NCBI RefSeq assembly: GCF_029761935.1
Contig: NZ_CP121699.1
Span: 2,728,001-2,792,000 of the forward strand
Reading direction: 5' to 3'
Source: Microbacterium testaceum
Lineage (GTDB): Bacteria > Actinomycetota > Actinomycetes > Actinomycetales > Microbacteriaceae
Length of the DNA stretch: 64,000 nucleotides
The notes under the pieces were generated by a model, which did no database searches, was not told where the DNA came from, and saw only the letters and a program-made list of their open reading frames with translations. Positions 34,398 to 44,055 of this stretch are shown here, one piece after another (positions within the stretch are counted from its first letter, which is position 1; each line of letters opens with the position of its first letter). Position numbers and translations under genes: made by a program.

Positions 34398-35954
34398 CTA
34401 GAGCCGCTGCCCCAGTGCCCAGAGCCGGTCGGCGCGACCCGAGATCGCCTCCGACAGGGCGAACGCCTGCGAATCGGTGAGGGAGGCCACGTAGTCCACG
34501 ATTCCGCGGGATCGCGCGAGCTTCTCGGCCTCGGCGTCCGAGGGGCGACGCTCGGCGGGAAGGGACGCGTACTGCTCGCGGGCCAGCGCGATGAGCTCGC
34601 GCAGCCGCCGAGGGGTGCGGGCGCGGTCGAGGTCGTCGTCGAGCCACTCGCCGAGCGCGCGCACCGACCGGGCCAGGATGCGGCTCATTCCGCGCTGCTG
34701 GATGGCGAGGTCGGGGCGGCTGAGCACGAACCTCTTGTGCACGAACTTCAGCACTTCGACGTGGTGCCACGCCCAGGGTGACAGCACGACGGGCCCCGCG
34801 CGCGGGGTGTCGAGGGGACGGAGGTCCGCCGACTCCTGGAACCGGCGGATCCAGCGATCGGTGAAGGCGGCGAGACGACGCTCCGCCGTCAGCGACCCGT
34901 CGAACGGGCGCGCCAGCAGGTCGGTCACCATCTCGGCATCCACGTCGCTGACGGCGGCGAGGAAGGCCTCGTCGTCGGCGATCCAGGGGTCGTCGCGGCG
35001 CATCTTGCGGCGCAGTCGCTCGAGGCCGGCGCCGGGCATGAGCTCGGCGCGGACCTCGGCGTCATCGCGATCGCGCCACTCGAGGACGTCATCCAGCCAC
35101 CCGCGGAACTCGGCGGCGATGGGAGCGTGGTCGAGGATCCCCGCTCGGTAGAAGTCGTCCACGTCGTGCACCGAGTAGGCGATGTCGTCGGCGAGGTCCA
35201 TCACCGCGCCTTCGACGCTCTGGCGGAGGGGCTCGGCATCCACTCCCTGCCGCGCTTCGACGAGATCGGCGAGGTCGAGGTCGTAGGCCGAGTACTTGTG
35301 CACGCGGTACGCGCCGTCGGGGGAGCGACGGATGCCGCGGGGCGGGCCGATCCGTTCGACGTCGGCGGCGTCGACCGACGGTGCCCACGGGTACTTCGCC
35401 GAGGCCGCGCGCACGGCGGCGGTGAGATTGAGCCCGCGCGGGGCGTTCTCGATCACGTCGAGCGCGGTGAGGATGCGATACGTCTGGGCGTTGCCCTCGA
35501 AGCCGTCGGCCAGGCCCAGCTCGTCGCGGGCGAGGCGGTCGAGGGTGGACTCGCCGAGGTGTCCGAAGGGCGGGTGGCCGAGATCGTGCGCATAGGCGGC
35601 CGCCTCGACGACGGTGGCGTTGCAGACGTCGCCGTCGCCGGCCTGGCGCGAGCGGGTGTTCAGCTGCAGGGCGACCACACGCGCGATCGCGCTGACCTTG
35701 AGGGTGTGCGTCAGGCGGTTGTGCACCGGCGCGCCGCCGATCGAGGGGGAGACCACCTGCGTGACCGCCGACAGGCGCGAGAAGTACGGCGAGAACTGGA
35801 TGCGCTCGAGGTCGATCGACCAGGGGTCGGCGTGCACGTCGTCGCGGTCAGGGTGGATCCGGGATGCCGCGTTGCCGATGACGGCATCGTGCTCTGCGTT
35901 TCCGTGCTCCCGGCGCGCGGTGGCTGCCGGGGGAGTGATCTGATCGGGGAGCAA
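34398..35954 (-). CDS. dgt: deoxyguanosinetriphosphate triphosphohydrolase-like protein
   Basis: A 518-residue HD-domain dNTPase that would remove triphosphate from dGTP and so influence nucleotide pools. HNRLTHTLKV and AHDLGHPPFGHLGE supply the metal-binding HD signature near residues 85-125, and a further Asp is in DLADDIAYSVHD. I prefer TTG 35954, since GAGAGGA lies at good spacing before it; GTG 35990 is in frame but has no ribosome site. It is divergent from an alpha/beta hydrolase gene. Confidence 0.88.
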   Translation of the reverse strand: MLPDQITPPAATARREHGNAEHDAVIGNAASRIHPDRDDVHADPWSIDLERIQFSPYFSRLSAVTQVVSPSIGGAPVHNRLTHTLKVSAIARVVALQLNTRSRQAGDGDVCNATVVEAAAYAHDLGHPPFGHLGESTLDRLARDELGLADGFEGNAQTYRILTALDVIENAPRGLNLTAAVRAASAKYPWAPSVDAADVERIGPPRGIRRSPDGAYRVHKYSAYDLDLADLVEARQGVDAEPLRQSVEGAVMDLADDIAYSVHDVDDFYRAGILDHAPIAAEFRGWLDDVLEWRDRDDAEVRAELMPGAGLERLRRKMRRDDPWIADDEAFLAAVSDVDAEMVTDLLARPFDGSLTAERRLAAFTDRWIRRFQESADLRPLDTPRAGPVVLSPWAWHHVEVLKFVHKRFVLSRPDLAIQQRGMSRILARSVRALGEWLDDDLDRARTPRRLRELIALAREQYASLPAERRPSDAEAEKLARSRGIVDYVASLTDSQAFALSEAISGRADRLWALGQRL

Positions 35955-36296
35955 GGCGGTCCTCTCGGGGCGTCGGCGACGTGTGACCACGCTAACGTGC
36001 GGTTTCCGTCCGGGCGTCGTTGTTCCCCGCCGACGGCCCGGGTGGGGCGCGGGCAGGCGCGGCGACGACGCGGAGACGCGGGCCTGCGCCGTCGGGAGCG
36101 ATAGGTCGCGATGGCCGCCAGGACGGGCGAGGCGCAGCGGGCTCAGGTCGGTCGCCGGATCCGTCGCGGAAAAGATAGCGGAGTGGGAGACCTCGTCGCC
36201 CGGTGCGGCGCATCGAGGTCGCGCGCCCGGTTATACGCCTCTGTTCCGGCCGAAGCAATCGTCGGAGCCCGCCGCGCGTTCGAAGGGTGCCCGGGT
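35955..36296. other. 342-bp intergenic stretch, nothing recognised
   Basis: The divergent gap between dgt and a hydrolase gene. It contains several short open frames with implausible Arg/Ala-rich composition and one mildly AT-rich patch (GGTTATACG near 36228). No tRNA, riboswitch or long hairpin was seen. Confidence 0.5.
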
Positions 36297-36302
36297 TAGC
36301 GT
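36297..36302 (+). promoter_or_regulatory. -10 box of a leaderless start
   Basis: TAGCGT ends 7 nt before the GTG at 36310. Confidence 0.35.
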
Positions 36303-36309
36303 GGCGCGT

Positions 36310-37092
36310 GTGACGCTGAACCACATCCGACGCGGGGAGGGCAGCCCCCTGCTGCTCGTACACGGCTTGGGCGCGGGCTGGCAGTCCTGGGCTCCGATCC
36401 TCGACGACTTGGCCCGGCACCGAGAGGTCATCGCCGTCGACCTGCCGGGGTTCGGTGAGACGCCGCCGCTGTCCGGCGACGTCTCCATCGCCACGCTGAC
36501 CGACTCCGTCGCGGATTTCATCCGCGAGCAGGGACTGGACGACGTGTCCACCGTCGGCCAGTCGATGGGTGGCCGAATCGTGCTCGAGCTCGCGCGGAGG
36601 GGAGTCGGCGGAGACACCGTGGCGTTGGACCCCGGCGGCTTCTGGAGTCGACGCGAGCGCGCTGTCTTCGCCGCCACGCTGCGCCCGTCGATCGTGCTGG
36701 TCCGCGCGTTGCGGGCCGCGATGCCGGCCTTGCTCGGCAACCCCGTCGGGCGGACGCTGCTTCTGGCGCAGTTGTCGGCGCGCCCCTGGGCCCTCGCGCG
36801 CGAGACCGTACTGCCGGACGTGCGCGGACTGGCCGATTCCCCCTCGGTCGGAGTTGCCCTGGACGCCCTCACCAAAGGCCCCCTGCAAGAGGGTGCCCCC
36901 GCGGGCACGGTACCCGGCCGGGTCACCATCGGATGGGGCCGGCGCGATCTGGTGACCGTGCCGAAACAAGCTGATCGCGCCGCGCGACTCTTCCCGGACG
37001 CCTCGCTCCACTGGTTCGAACGATGCGGCCACTTCCCGCAATGGGACGCTCCCCGCGAAGCGACACGTCTCATCCTCGACCGCACCAGCTGA
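36310..37092 (+). CDS. alpha/beta hydrolase
   Basis: A 260-residue cytosolic alpha/beta-hydrolase. The oxyanion loop LLLVHGLGAGWQSW is near residue 15, GFGETPP near 50, the nucleophile elbow is GQSMGGR with serine near 83, and the His is in ERCGHFPQWD near 240. It could be an esterase, lactonase or C-C hydrolase. Start is uncertain between GTG 36301 and GTG 36310; the latter sits at leaderless distance from TAGCGT. It uses TTG and other uncommon codons slightly more than its neighbours. It converges on the GH3 gene. Confidence 0.78.
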   Translation: MTLNHIRRGEGSPLLLVHGLGAGWQSWAPILDDLARHREVIAVDLPGFGETPPLSGDVSIATLTDSVADFIREQGLDDVSTVGQSMGGRIVLELARRGVGGDTVALDPGGFWSRRERAVFAATLRPSIVLVRALRAAMPALLGNPVGRTLLLAQLSARPWALARETVLPDVRGLADSPSVGVALDALTKGPLQEGAPAGTVPGRVTIGWGRRDLVTVPKQADRAARLFPDASLHWFERCGHFPQWDAPREATRLILDRTS

Positions 37093-37137
37093 CGCGGCGG
37101 GCTGCGCAACCGTCGCCAGCAGTCACGCTCCGAGGGT

Positions 37138-37167
37138 GGCGCGAAACGTTGTGCTCCGTTTCGCGCC
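37138..37167. terminator. bidirectional terminator
   Basis: GGCGCGAAACG and CGTTTCGCGCC form a perfect 11-bp stem around an 8-nt loop between two convergent genes. Confidence 0.65.
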
Positions 37168-37178
37168 GCGCCGGTGCC

Positions 37179-39533
37179 TCACTCCCTCCGCACCTCCACC
37201 TCGACGATCCGCGCGTCGTCGACGCCCAGCTCGTACGTCGGCCCGGTGATCCGCAGAGCAATCGCCTCGTCGACCGCCGCGCACGACGGTCCCAGCCGCA
37301 GCTCCACCTCGCCCGCCTCGACGACGCGTCGCAGCGCACGATCGCTGTACGCCAAACGCGACGCGGGCACGGTGAAGCGCGCTTCGGCGCTCTCGCCGGG
37401 ATCGAGCTCGACCCGCGCGTACGCCACGAGCTGCGCGAGCGGTCGCGTGACGCTGGCCACCGCGCGGTGCGCGTACACCTGAACGACGTCCGCCCCGCGC
37501 CGGGCTCCGGTGTTCGTCACGCGAGCCGAGACGGTGAATGCATCACCGGCCCGAACCTCGGCAGCGTCTCCGGATGCCGACACACCGGCGTCGCCGCGAG
37601 AGGGGGCCGCCGCGACCCCGTCCACCCGCAGCTCCCCCCGCTCGAACGAGGTATACGACAACCCGAACCCGAACGGCCGCACGGGCGTCGGGTCGGTGCT
37701 CGTGACCCCCGAGGGACCACCGAGCAGGGGGTGCAGGTACGAGTACGGCTGTGCCCCGGCGGACCGGGGGAGCGAGACGGGCAGGCGCCCCGAGGGGGTG
37801 GCATCCCCCGCCAGCAGAGCGGCGAGCGCGGGCGCCCCCTCTTCGCCGGGGAAGAACGCCTGCAGCACCGCCGCGGGGCCGCCCGCGGTGTCGAGCGCCC
37901 AGTCGAGTGCGTACGGGCGGCCGGTCAACAGCACCAGCACGACGGGGGTCCCGGTCGCGACGATCGCCTCGACGAGCTGACGCTGCACGCCGGGCAGGTC
38001 GAGGGAGTCGGCGTCGTTGCCTTCGCCCACGGTGCCGCGGCCGAACAGCCCGGCGCGGTCGCCGACGACGACGATCGCGACCTCGGCGTCGCGGGCGAGG
38101 GCGGCCGCGGCATCCAGGCCCGAGAGGTCGGTGCCCTCAACCGCGCATCCCTCGGCATAGGCGACGTCGCCGAAGCGCTCGGCGAGCGCCTCCCTGATGG
38201 TGGGCAGCGCGAAGCCGAGCGGGAAGCTCGGGTGGTGCGCGAGCACGTGGTTCGCGAACGAGTAGCAGCCCATGAGCGCCTCGGCGCTGTCGGCGTTCGG
38301 GCCGATCAGGGCGATCCGGCCCGGGGCGGTGAGGGGCAGGACGCCCTCGTTGCGCAGGAGGACGACCGACTCCTCGGCCAGGCGGCGGGCCAGTGCGCGA
38401 TGCTCGGCGTCGTCGAGGTCCACCGTGGCCGGGGCCTCGGAGAAGTCGGCATCCAGCAGCCCGAGATCTTCCTTCTCGGCGAGCACGCGCGCGACCGCCC
38501 GGTCGACCACGGACTCGGGAAGGGCGCCGGATGCCACCCGCTCGGCCAGATACGGGTAGGCGTCGGGCCCCGGAAGCTCGACGTCGATCCCGGCCTCGAG
38601 GGCGAGCTGTGCGGCCTCGCCGCGGTCGGCGGCGATCCCGTGCATCGAGCGCAGGAACTCCACGGCGAAGTAATCGGAGACGACCGTGCCGTCGAAACCC
38701 CACCGGCGGCGGAGGAGGTCGGTCAGCAGCTCGGGGCTCGATGCGACGGGCACCCCGTCGATCTCGGTGTAGGAGTTCATGACGCTGCGCACGCCGCCGT
38801 CGCGCACGGCCATCTCGAACGGGGGGAGGAAGACGTCCTGCAGTTCGCGCTGCCCGGCCGACACGGGGGCGTGATTGCGCCCGGCGCGCGAGGCCGAGTA
38901 ACCGACGAAGTGCTTCAGTGTCGCGTGCACGCCCGCCTCCTGGAGCCCGCGGACGTACGCCGTGCCGATCGTGCCCACGACGTACGGATCCTCGGCGATG
39001 CACTCGTCGACGCGCCCCCACCGGGCATCGCGCACGACGTCGAGCACCGGAGCGAGCCCCTGATGCACACCGACCTCGCGCATCGAGCGACCGATCGCGG
39101 ATGCCATGAGCCCGACGGCATCCGGATCGAAGGATGCGCCCCAGGCCAGGGGCGTGGGGAAGGTCGCGGCCTTCCACGCCGCGAATCCGGTGAGGCATTC
39201 TTCGTGCACGAGCGCGGGGATGCCGAGGCGCGTCTCGGTCTGCAGGCGACGCTGTTCGCCCCACAGCCACTGGGCGCGCGCGACCGGGTCGACCGGTCGC
39301 GTGCCGTACACACGGGTCAGGTGGCCGAGCCCGTGCACGGTGGCATCGGCGTAGGCCGTGGTGGTGACCTTCTCGCCCGAGAGCGGAGCGACGACCTCGT
39401 CGCCCTGGTCGACCCAGTACCCGACGAGCTGCGCGAGCTTCTCGTCGAGGGTCATCTCGGCCACGAGCGCTCGCACGCGGGGGGACGTTCCGGATACCCG
39501 GGCAGCACCGACGTCGGTGTTCTGGATGGTCAT
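37179..39533 (-). CDS. glycoside hydrolase family 3 beta-glycosidase
   Basis: A 784-residue GH3 enzyme without signal peptide, so it acts on imported oligosaccharides. The nucleophile is D287 in GTVVSDYFAVEF; KHFVGYSASRAGRNHAP and VRDARWGRVDE are GH3 active-site loops. The (alpha/beta)6 domain follows from about residue 390 and a fibronectin-type III-like domain forms the C-terminus. Beta-glucosidase and beta-xylosidase are both possible; a xyloside role would suit the pentose genes nearby. It is the last gene of an operon with two permeases and a binding protein, 7 bp after the permease stop. Confidence 0.93.
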   Translation of the reverse strand: MTIQNTDVGAARVSGTSPRVRALVAEMTLDEKLAQLVGYWVDQGDEVVAPLSGEKVTTTAYADATVHGLGHLTRVYGTRPVDPVARAQWLWGEQRRLQTETRLGIPALVHEECLTGFAAWKAATFPTPLAWGASFDPDAVGLMASAIGRSMREVGVHQGLAPVLDVVRDARWGRVDECIAEDPYVVGTIGTAYVRGLQEAGVHATLKHFVGYSASRAGRNHAPVSAGQRELQDVFLPPFEMAVRDGGVRSVMNSYTEIDGVPVASSPELLTDLLRRRWGFDGTVVSDYFAVEFLRSMHGIAADRGEAAQLALEAGIDVELPGPDAYPYLAERVASGALPESVVDRAVARVLAEKEDLGLLDADFSEAPATVDLDDAEHRALARRLAEESVVLLRNEGVLPLTAPGRIALIGPNADSAEALMGCYSFANHVLAHHPSFPLGFALPTIREALAERFGDVAYAEGCAVEGTDLSGLDAAAALARDAEVAIVVVGDRAGLFGRGTVGEGNDADSLDLPGVQRQLVEAIVATGTPVVLVLLTGRPYALDWALDTAGGPAAVLQAFFPGEEGAPALAALLAGDATPSGRLPVSLPRSAGAQPYSYLHPLLGGPSGVTSTDPTPVRPFGFGLSYTSFERGELRVDGVAAAPSRGDAGVSASGDAAEVRAGDAFTVSARVTNTGARRGADVVQVYAHRAVASVTRPLAQLVAYARVELDPGESAEARFTVPASRLAYSDRALRRVVEAGEVELRLGPSCAAVDEAIALRITGPTYELGVDDARIVEVEVRRE

Positions 39534-39540
39534 GGTGGGG

Positions 39541-40425
39541 TCAGCCCTTCACGGCGCCGGTGAGGCCGCCGACGATCCGACGCTCGAAGACACTGAAGAA
39601 CAGCAGAGCGGGGATCATCGACAGCGAAGTGAATGCCAGTACCCGCGCGGTGTCGACGGAGTACTGCGAGGCGAAGGCCTGTGTGCCGAGAGGCAGCGTG
39701 AAGGCGGCCTCGTTGTTGAGGATGAACAGCGGCAGCATGTACGAGTTCCAGCTGTTGACGAAGGCCAGGATGCCGACGGTCACGACCGCGGGAACGGCGA
39801 GGGGCAGCACCATGCGCCAGAAGAAGCCGAGCCGGCCGAGCCCGTCGATCGAGGCGGCCTCCTGCAGCTCGCTCGGGATCGCCGCGAGGAACGGCGACAG
39901 GATGATGATCGTCAGCGGCAGGGCGAACGCGATCTGCGGAACGATGACGCCCGCGAGCGAGTTCATCAGGCCGAGGTTGCGAACGAGGATGTACAGCGGC
40001 GTGATGGCCACGGTCATCGGGAACATCAGGCCCGCGGTGAACAGCGCGAACACCGCGCCGCGACCGCGGAAACGGTAGCGCGCCAGGGCGTAGGCCGCCA
40101 TCAGACCCAGCGCGACGACGAAGACCGTCGTGGCGATCGCCGCGATGGCGGAGTTGCCGACCTGGCCCCAGAAGATGGGGCTGCCGAGCACGTCGGCGTA
40201 GTTCTGCCAGTTCCAGGTGGTCGGGAAGCCCGCCGGGTCGACGGTGATCTCGGCGTTCGAGCGGAAGCCGCCGAGGATGATGTAGACCACGGGGGCCAGC
40301 ATCATGCCGATCAGCAGCAGGGCGACGAAGCCGACGAGCACCGAGGTGGAGCGCTTCGCCCCGGCGGGGGAGCGCAGCGACGAGCGCGGGGCCTTGGGGG
40401 CCACGAGGGTGGCGGTGGCGGTCAT
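39541..40425 (-). CDS. ABC transporter permease, MalG type
   Basis: A 294-residue inner-membrane permease with about six transmembrane helices and the EAA-loop motif ELQEAASIDGLGRLGFFWRMVLPLAVPA near residue 190, through which it contacts the ATPase. It starts at ATG 40425 with a 4-bp overlap with the partner permease. No ATPase is encoded in this cluster, so a shared MsmK-type ATPase elsewhere must energise it, as is usual for actinobacterial CUT1 sugar importers. Confidence 0.92.
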   Translation of the reverse strand: MTATATLVAPKAPRSSLRSPAGAKRSTSVLVGFVALLLIGMMLAPVVYIILGGFRSNAEITVDPAGFPTTWNWQNYADVLGSPIFWGQVGNSAIAAIATTVFVVALGLMAAYALARYRFRGRGAVFALFTAGLMFPMTVAITPLYILVRNLGLMNSLAGVIVPQIAFALPLTIIILSPFLAAIPSELQEAASIDGLGRLGFFWRMVLPLAVPAVVTVGILAFVNSWNSYMLPLFILNNEAAFTLPLGTQAFASQYSVDTARVLAFTSLSMIPALLFFSVFERRIVGGLTGAVKG

Positions 40426-41435
40426 TTGATGCCTCCGGTGAGGGCGCCGGCGGTGTCGCGCCGCAGCACGAAGCGCTGGTAGATGAGGGCGACGGCGAGC
40501 GAGATGAGGAACATGACCACGGCCACGGCGCTGCCGTAGCCGAAGCTGCCCGCGTTGCGGCCGTTGGCGACCATGTAGGTGGCCATGGTCGAGGTGCCGG
40601 CGGTCGAGGCGACGTACTGGCCCCAGATGATCCAGACGAGGTCGAACAGTTGCAGCGAGCCGATGATCGACAGGAACGCCCAGATGCGGATGGTCGGACC
40701 CATCAGCGGCAGGACGATGTGGCGCTGGATCTGCCAGTACGAGGCACCGTCGATGGCCGCGGCCTCGCTGAGCTCTTCGGGAATGCCCTGGAGGCCGGCG
40801 AGGAAGAGGATCACCGCGAAGCCGATGTACTTCCACGTGATGATGATCAGCAGCGTCCAGATGGCGAGCGCCGGGTCGGAGATCCAGTCGGCGCGCAGGG
40901 CGCCGAGCCCGATCTTCTCAAGAGCCCCGTTCAGCGCCCCGCCCGACTGCAGCATGAGGCCCCAGCCGAGACCGACGACGACCTCGGAGATGACGTAGGG
41001 CACGAAGATCAGCACGCGGATGAGCGACTGCGCCCGCATCTTGCGGTTCAGCAGCAGCGCGAGTCCGAGGGCGAGGGGCCCCTGCAGGACGAGAGAGCCG
41101 ACCACGATGAACGCGTTGTGGCCGAGGGCCTCGTGGAACGCGGGGTCGGTGAGGATCGTGACGTAGTTGCGGATGCCGACGAAGTCGACCGGAGTGCCGA
41201 AGCCCGACCACTTGTAGAAGCCGTAGTACGCGGCCAGGGCGACGGGGAGGATGACGAACGACACGAAGACCACCAGGGCGGGCCCCAGGAGGATCGCGAG
41301 TTCGCCACGGATGCGCCAGTTCTCGAGCCGTCGCCGCGCGGGCGGCCGCCCGGCCGAGGGGGTGCGCTGCGCACCCTCCCCGGCCGGGCGGCGAGACCCG
41401 GCGTCGGTCGCCGAGGCGGCGAGCTGCGTCGTCAT
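40422..41435 (-). CDS. ABC transporter permease, MalF type
   Basis: A 337-residue permease. A basic, proline-rich cytosolic N-terminus (about 45 residues) is followed by six predicted helices and the EAA loop ELSEAAAIDGASYWQIQRHIVLPLM near residue 235. It forms a heterodimer with the following gene product. ATG 41435 lies 11 bp after the binding-protein stop; the stop overlaps the next start (ATGA). Confidence 0.92.
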   Translation of the reverse strand: MTTQLAASATDAGSRRPAGEGAQRTPSAGRPPARRRLENWRIRGELAILLGPALVVFVSFVILPVALAAYYGFYKWSGFGTPVDFVGIRNYVTILTDPAFHEALGHNAFIVVGSLVLQGPLALGLALLLNRKMRAQSLIRVLIFVPYVISEVVVGLGWGLMLQSGGALNGALEKIGLGALRADWISDPALAIWTLLIIITWKYIGFAVILFLAGLQGIPEELSEAAAIDGASYWQIQRHIVLPLMGPTIRIWAFLSIIGSLQLFDLVWIIWGQYVASTAGTSTMATYMVANGRNAGSFGYGSAVAVVMFLISLAVALIYQRFVLRRDTAGALTGGIK

Positions 41436-41446
41436 GAGCGGTGTCC

Positions 41447-42733
41447 TCAGCGGGAGGCGGCGGCGTTGACGGCGTCGACGATGCCCTGCGGCGAACCCTT
41501 GCCGGCGAACATGTCGACGACGGCGACGTTCAGCGCGTTGCCGACGTTCTGGCCGTAGAGGGTGTCGAGCCACACCGAGACGTAGGGCGCCTTCGAGTAG
41601 GCCTCGAGCACCGACTTCAGCGCGGGCGTCGTCACCGCTCCCTCGGCCTCGCTCGAGGCGGGGAGGGTCTGGAACGCCTTCGCGTAGGCCTCCTGGTTCT
41701 CCTTGTTCACGAGGAAGTTCAAGAAGTCGGTGCACTGCGCGGGAGCGTTGACCCAGCACGAGTAGCCGTCGACGCCGCCCATCATGGCGCCCGGCTCGCC
41801 GTCGCCGCCCGAGACCTCGGGGAAGGGGAACCAGCCAAGGTCGGCCAGGGGCTGCTCGTCGGGGGTCAGTGAGGCGATCACGCCCGGGTCCCACGCGCCC
41901 ATGAGCTCCATGGCGGCCTGGTGGTTGGCCAGCAGACCCGCCGACGAACCGGCGCCCTGCTGGGCGGCGGTGGTGAGGAAGCCGTCGTTGAAGGGCTGGG
42001 TGGCGAGGAACGACTGCAGGTCTTCGCCGGCCTTCAGCCAGCACGGGTCGTCGAAGCTGCGGCTCGCGGCGGCCGAGTCGAGCACGTCCTTCGAGCAGGC
42101 GCGCAGCGCGAAGTTGTAGTACCAGTGGGCGGCGGGCCAGGCGTCCTTCGCGCCGACGGCGATCGGGGCGACACCGGTCGCCCTGATCTTGGCGTTGGCC
42201 GCCTCGAGCTCGTCGATGGTCTTCGGCGCCGCGGTGACGCCGGCGGCGGTGAGCAGGTCTTGAGAGGTGAAGATGCCGGAGGGGAGCACGGCGACGGGCA
42301 TGCCGTAGTTCTTGCCGTCGATCTCGAACGCCGACAGCGAGGAGCCCAGCGCGGTCTTGGCGTCGGCCGAGATCTTGTCGGTCAGGTCCATGGCCTGGCC
42401 GGCGGTGACGATGTCGGCGAGCTTGCCGCCGCCGCGGGCCATGAACAGGTCGGGGGCGTCGCCCGAGTTGAGGGCGGTCTGGAGCTTGCCGTCCATCTCT
42501 TCGTTCTGCACGGCCTGGATCTCGATGGTGACGCCCGGGTTCGCCGCTTCGAAGGCGGCGGCGGTGTCTTCCCAGTACTTCTTGCCGTCGCCGGTGGTGG
42601 AGTTGTGCCAGAGCGTCAGGGTGACGCTGCCGTCGGCGTTCTGGCCGCTGCCGCCGCCTGCGGCGCACCCGCCGAGAGCGAGGGTGCCGGCCACGGCGAG
42701 GGCCGCTCCGGCGAGGATCTTGCGCGTGTTCAT
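41447..42733 (-). CDS. extracellular sugar-binding lipoprotein (CUT1 type)
   Basis: A 428-residue solute-binding protein. The signal peptide MNTRKILAGAALAVAGTLA ends in the lipobox LGGC (cysteine near 23). The mature part is a family 1 binding protein: VTLTLWHNSTTGDGKKYWED, AAAFEAANPGVTIEIQ, then a C-terminal segment with GGVDGYSCWVNA. It captures an oligosaccharide, probably a beta-linked gluco- or xylo-oligomer given the GH3 enzyme in the same operon. It is the first gene of the operon, divergent from the LacI gene. Confidence 0.92.
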   Translation of the reverse strand: MNTRKILAGAALAVAGTLALGGCAAGGGSGQNADGSVTLTLWHNSTTGDGKKYWEDTAAAFEAANPGVTIEIQAVQNEEMDGKLQTALNSGDAPDLFMARGGGKLADIVTAGQAMDLTDKISADAKTALGSSLSAFEIDGKNYGMPVAVLPSGIFTSQDLLTAAGVTAAPKTIDELEAANAKIRATGVAPIAVGAKDAWPAAHWYYNFALRACSKDVLDSAAASRSFDDPCWLKAGEDLQSFLATQPFNDGFLTTAAQQGAGSSAGLLANHQAAMELMGAWDPGVIASLTPDEQPLADLGWFPFPEVSGGDGEPGAMMGGVDGYSCWVNAPAQCTDFLNFLVNKENQEAYAKAFQTLPASSEAEGAVTTPALKSVLEAYSKAPYVSVWLDTLYGQNVGNALNVAVVDMFAGKGSPQGIVDAVNAAASR

Positions 42734-42866
42734 GTGATTCCCGTTTCTCTTCGTCGAGGTGCGCCGTGGGACGCGTCGGTGTTCGGCTGCTCCGCCGTTC
42801 ATGCGCTTCTCGGGGTCTGCTGCCCCCGAGGTGTCAGCAGTGTCGCCCGCGGGCGGAGGGGTCGTC

Positions 42867-42887
42867 AAACGTTTTCGAAAATGATTT
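42867..42887. promoter_or_regulatory. LacI-type operator with TTTTCGAAAA core
   Basis: A near-palindrome around TTTTCGAAAA (42872-42881), 8 of 10 outward positions symmetric, lies between the divergent LacI gene and binding-protein operon. It overlaps the -35 position for the LacI promoter (-10 TAGGGT at 42894-42899), suggesting autoregulation and control of the operon. Confidence 0.6.
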
Positions 42888-42907
42888 CCACGCTAGGGTC
42901 GAATGCC

Positions 42908-43909
42908 ATGACGAGGCGCCCGACCATTCACGACGTCGCCGCGGCGGCCGGGGTCTCGGTGGCCACGGTGTCGAAAGCGGTGAACGGCCGCTACGGCGTC
43001 TCGCCCGAGACGGTGAGCCGCGTGCTCGACGCGGTGAAGACCCTCGGCTACGAATCCAGCCTCGTCGCGAGCAGCATGCGCTCGCGTCGCACCGGCGTGA
43101 TCGGCGTACTCGTGGCCGACATCGAGCCGTTCTCGGCGGAGATCCTCAAGGGCGTCGGGGGAGCCCTGTCCGACACCGGATACGACCTGCTCGCGTACAC
43201 CGGTGCCCGTCGCGACGGCGAAGGGTGGGAGCGTCGCTCGCTCAGCCGCCTGAGCGGAACGCTCATCGATGCGGCGATCATCGTCACCCCCACGGTCGTC
43301 AACGTCTCGGGCGAGGTGCCGATCGTCGCGATCGACCCGCACACGGGCCGAGGTGATGTGCCGACCGTCGAGTCCGACAGCTACACCGGTGCGCAGCAGG
43401 CCGTGCACTACCTCGCCCAGCTCGGACACCGCCGCATCGGTTTCATCGCGGGACGCCCGGATCTGCGGTCGGCGGTGGCCCGCGCGTCGGGGTATCGGGC
43501 CGGGCTCTCGGCCGCCGGCATCGCCTTCGACCCCGCTCTCGTCGGCGTCGGCCGCTACGCCCAGGACGTCGCCCGCGAGGCCGCCGAGGCCATGCTCTCG
43601 CTCGACGATCCGCCTACGGCGGTGTTCGCGGCGAACGACCTGTCCGCGTTGTCCATCATCGAGGTCGCCGGCGCGCGCGGACTGACCGTCCCCGACGACC
43701 TGTCGGTGGTCGGTTTCGACGACGTCCCCGAGGCCGCTCGCGCCCAACCGGCCCTGACCACTGTCCGCCAACCGATGAAGCGTCTCGGCGCCGAGGCCGT
43801 GCGGATGGTGCTGACGCTCCTCGCCGGTGACACTCTGCCCGAGACGCACATAGAACTGCCGACCCGCCTCGTCGCGCGCGGGACGACGGCGCCCCCGCGC
43901 GTGCGCTGA
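42908..43909 (+). CDS. LacI-family regulator of the oligosaccharide operon
   Basis: A 333-residue LacI repressor (HTH TIHDVAAAAGVSVATVSKAVN; effector domain ending VVGFDDVPEAARAQPALTTVRQP). ATG 42908 lies 8 nt after TAGGGT, so the message has almost no leader. It is divergent from the binding protein-permease-GH3 operon across a TTTTCGAAAA operator and very likely represses that operon until the sugar is present. Confidence 0.92.
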   Translation: MTRRPTIHDVAAAAGVSVATVSKAVNGRYGVSPETVSRVLDAVKTLGYESSLVASSMRSRRTGVIGVLVADIEPFSAEILKGVGGALSDTGYDLLAYTGARRDGEGWERRSLSRLSGTLIDAAIIVTPTVVNVSGEVPIVAIDPHTGRGDVPTVESDSYTGAQQAVHYLAQLGHRRIGFIAGRPDLRSAVARASGYRAGLSAAGIAFDPALVGVGRYAQDVAREAAEAMLSLDDPPTAVFAANDLSALSIIEVAGARGLTVPDDLSVVGFDDVPEAARAQPALTTVRQPMKRLGAEAVRMVLTLLAGDTLPETHIELPTRLVARGTTAPPRVR

Positions 43910-43924
43910 AGCGGGCGGGGCGGG

Positions 43925-43938
43925 GGATGCCGGCATCC
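43925..43938. terminator. short GGATGCC palindrome after the LacI gene
   Basis: GGATGCCGGCATCC is a perfect 14-bp palindrome 15 bp after the stop. It is too tight to be a strong hairpin alone, but it matches the core word of the other terminators in this window. Confidence 0.3.
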
Positions 43939-44055
43939 GGCGCCCCACCCGGCGCGCACGGACATGCCTCGAACCGTTCGGACCCACCGACCACTCGACG
44001 CTCGTTCGCCGCGTCCGCACCGCCCGTCGCGCGCCGCGACACCCCGCGGCTCCGG

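Noticed and set aside
36111..36299. Possible 62-codon gene in the dgt-hydrolase gap
   Set aside because: There is no ribosome site, the composition is Arg/Ala/Gly-rich without hydrophobic pattern, and the stop falls on the -10 box of the following gene.
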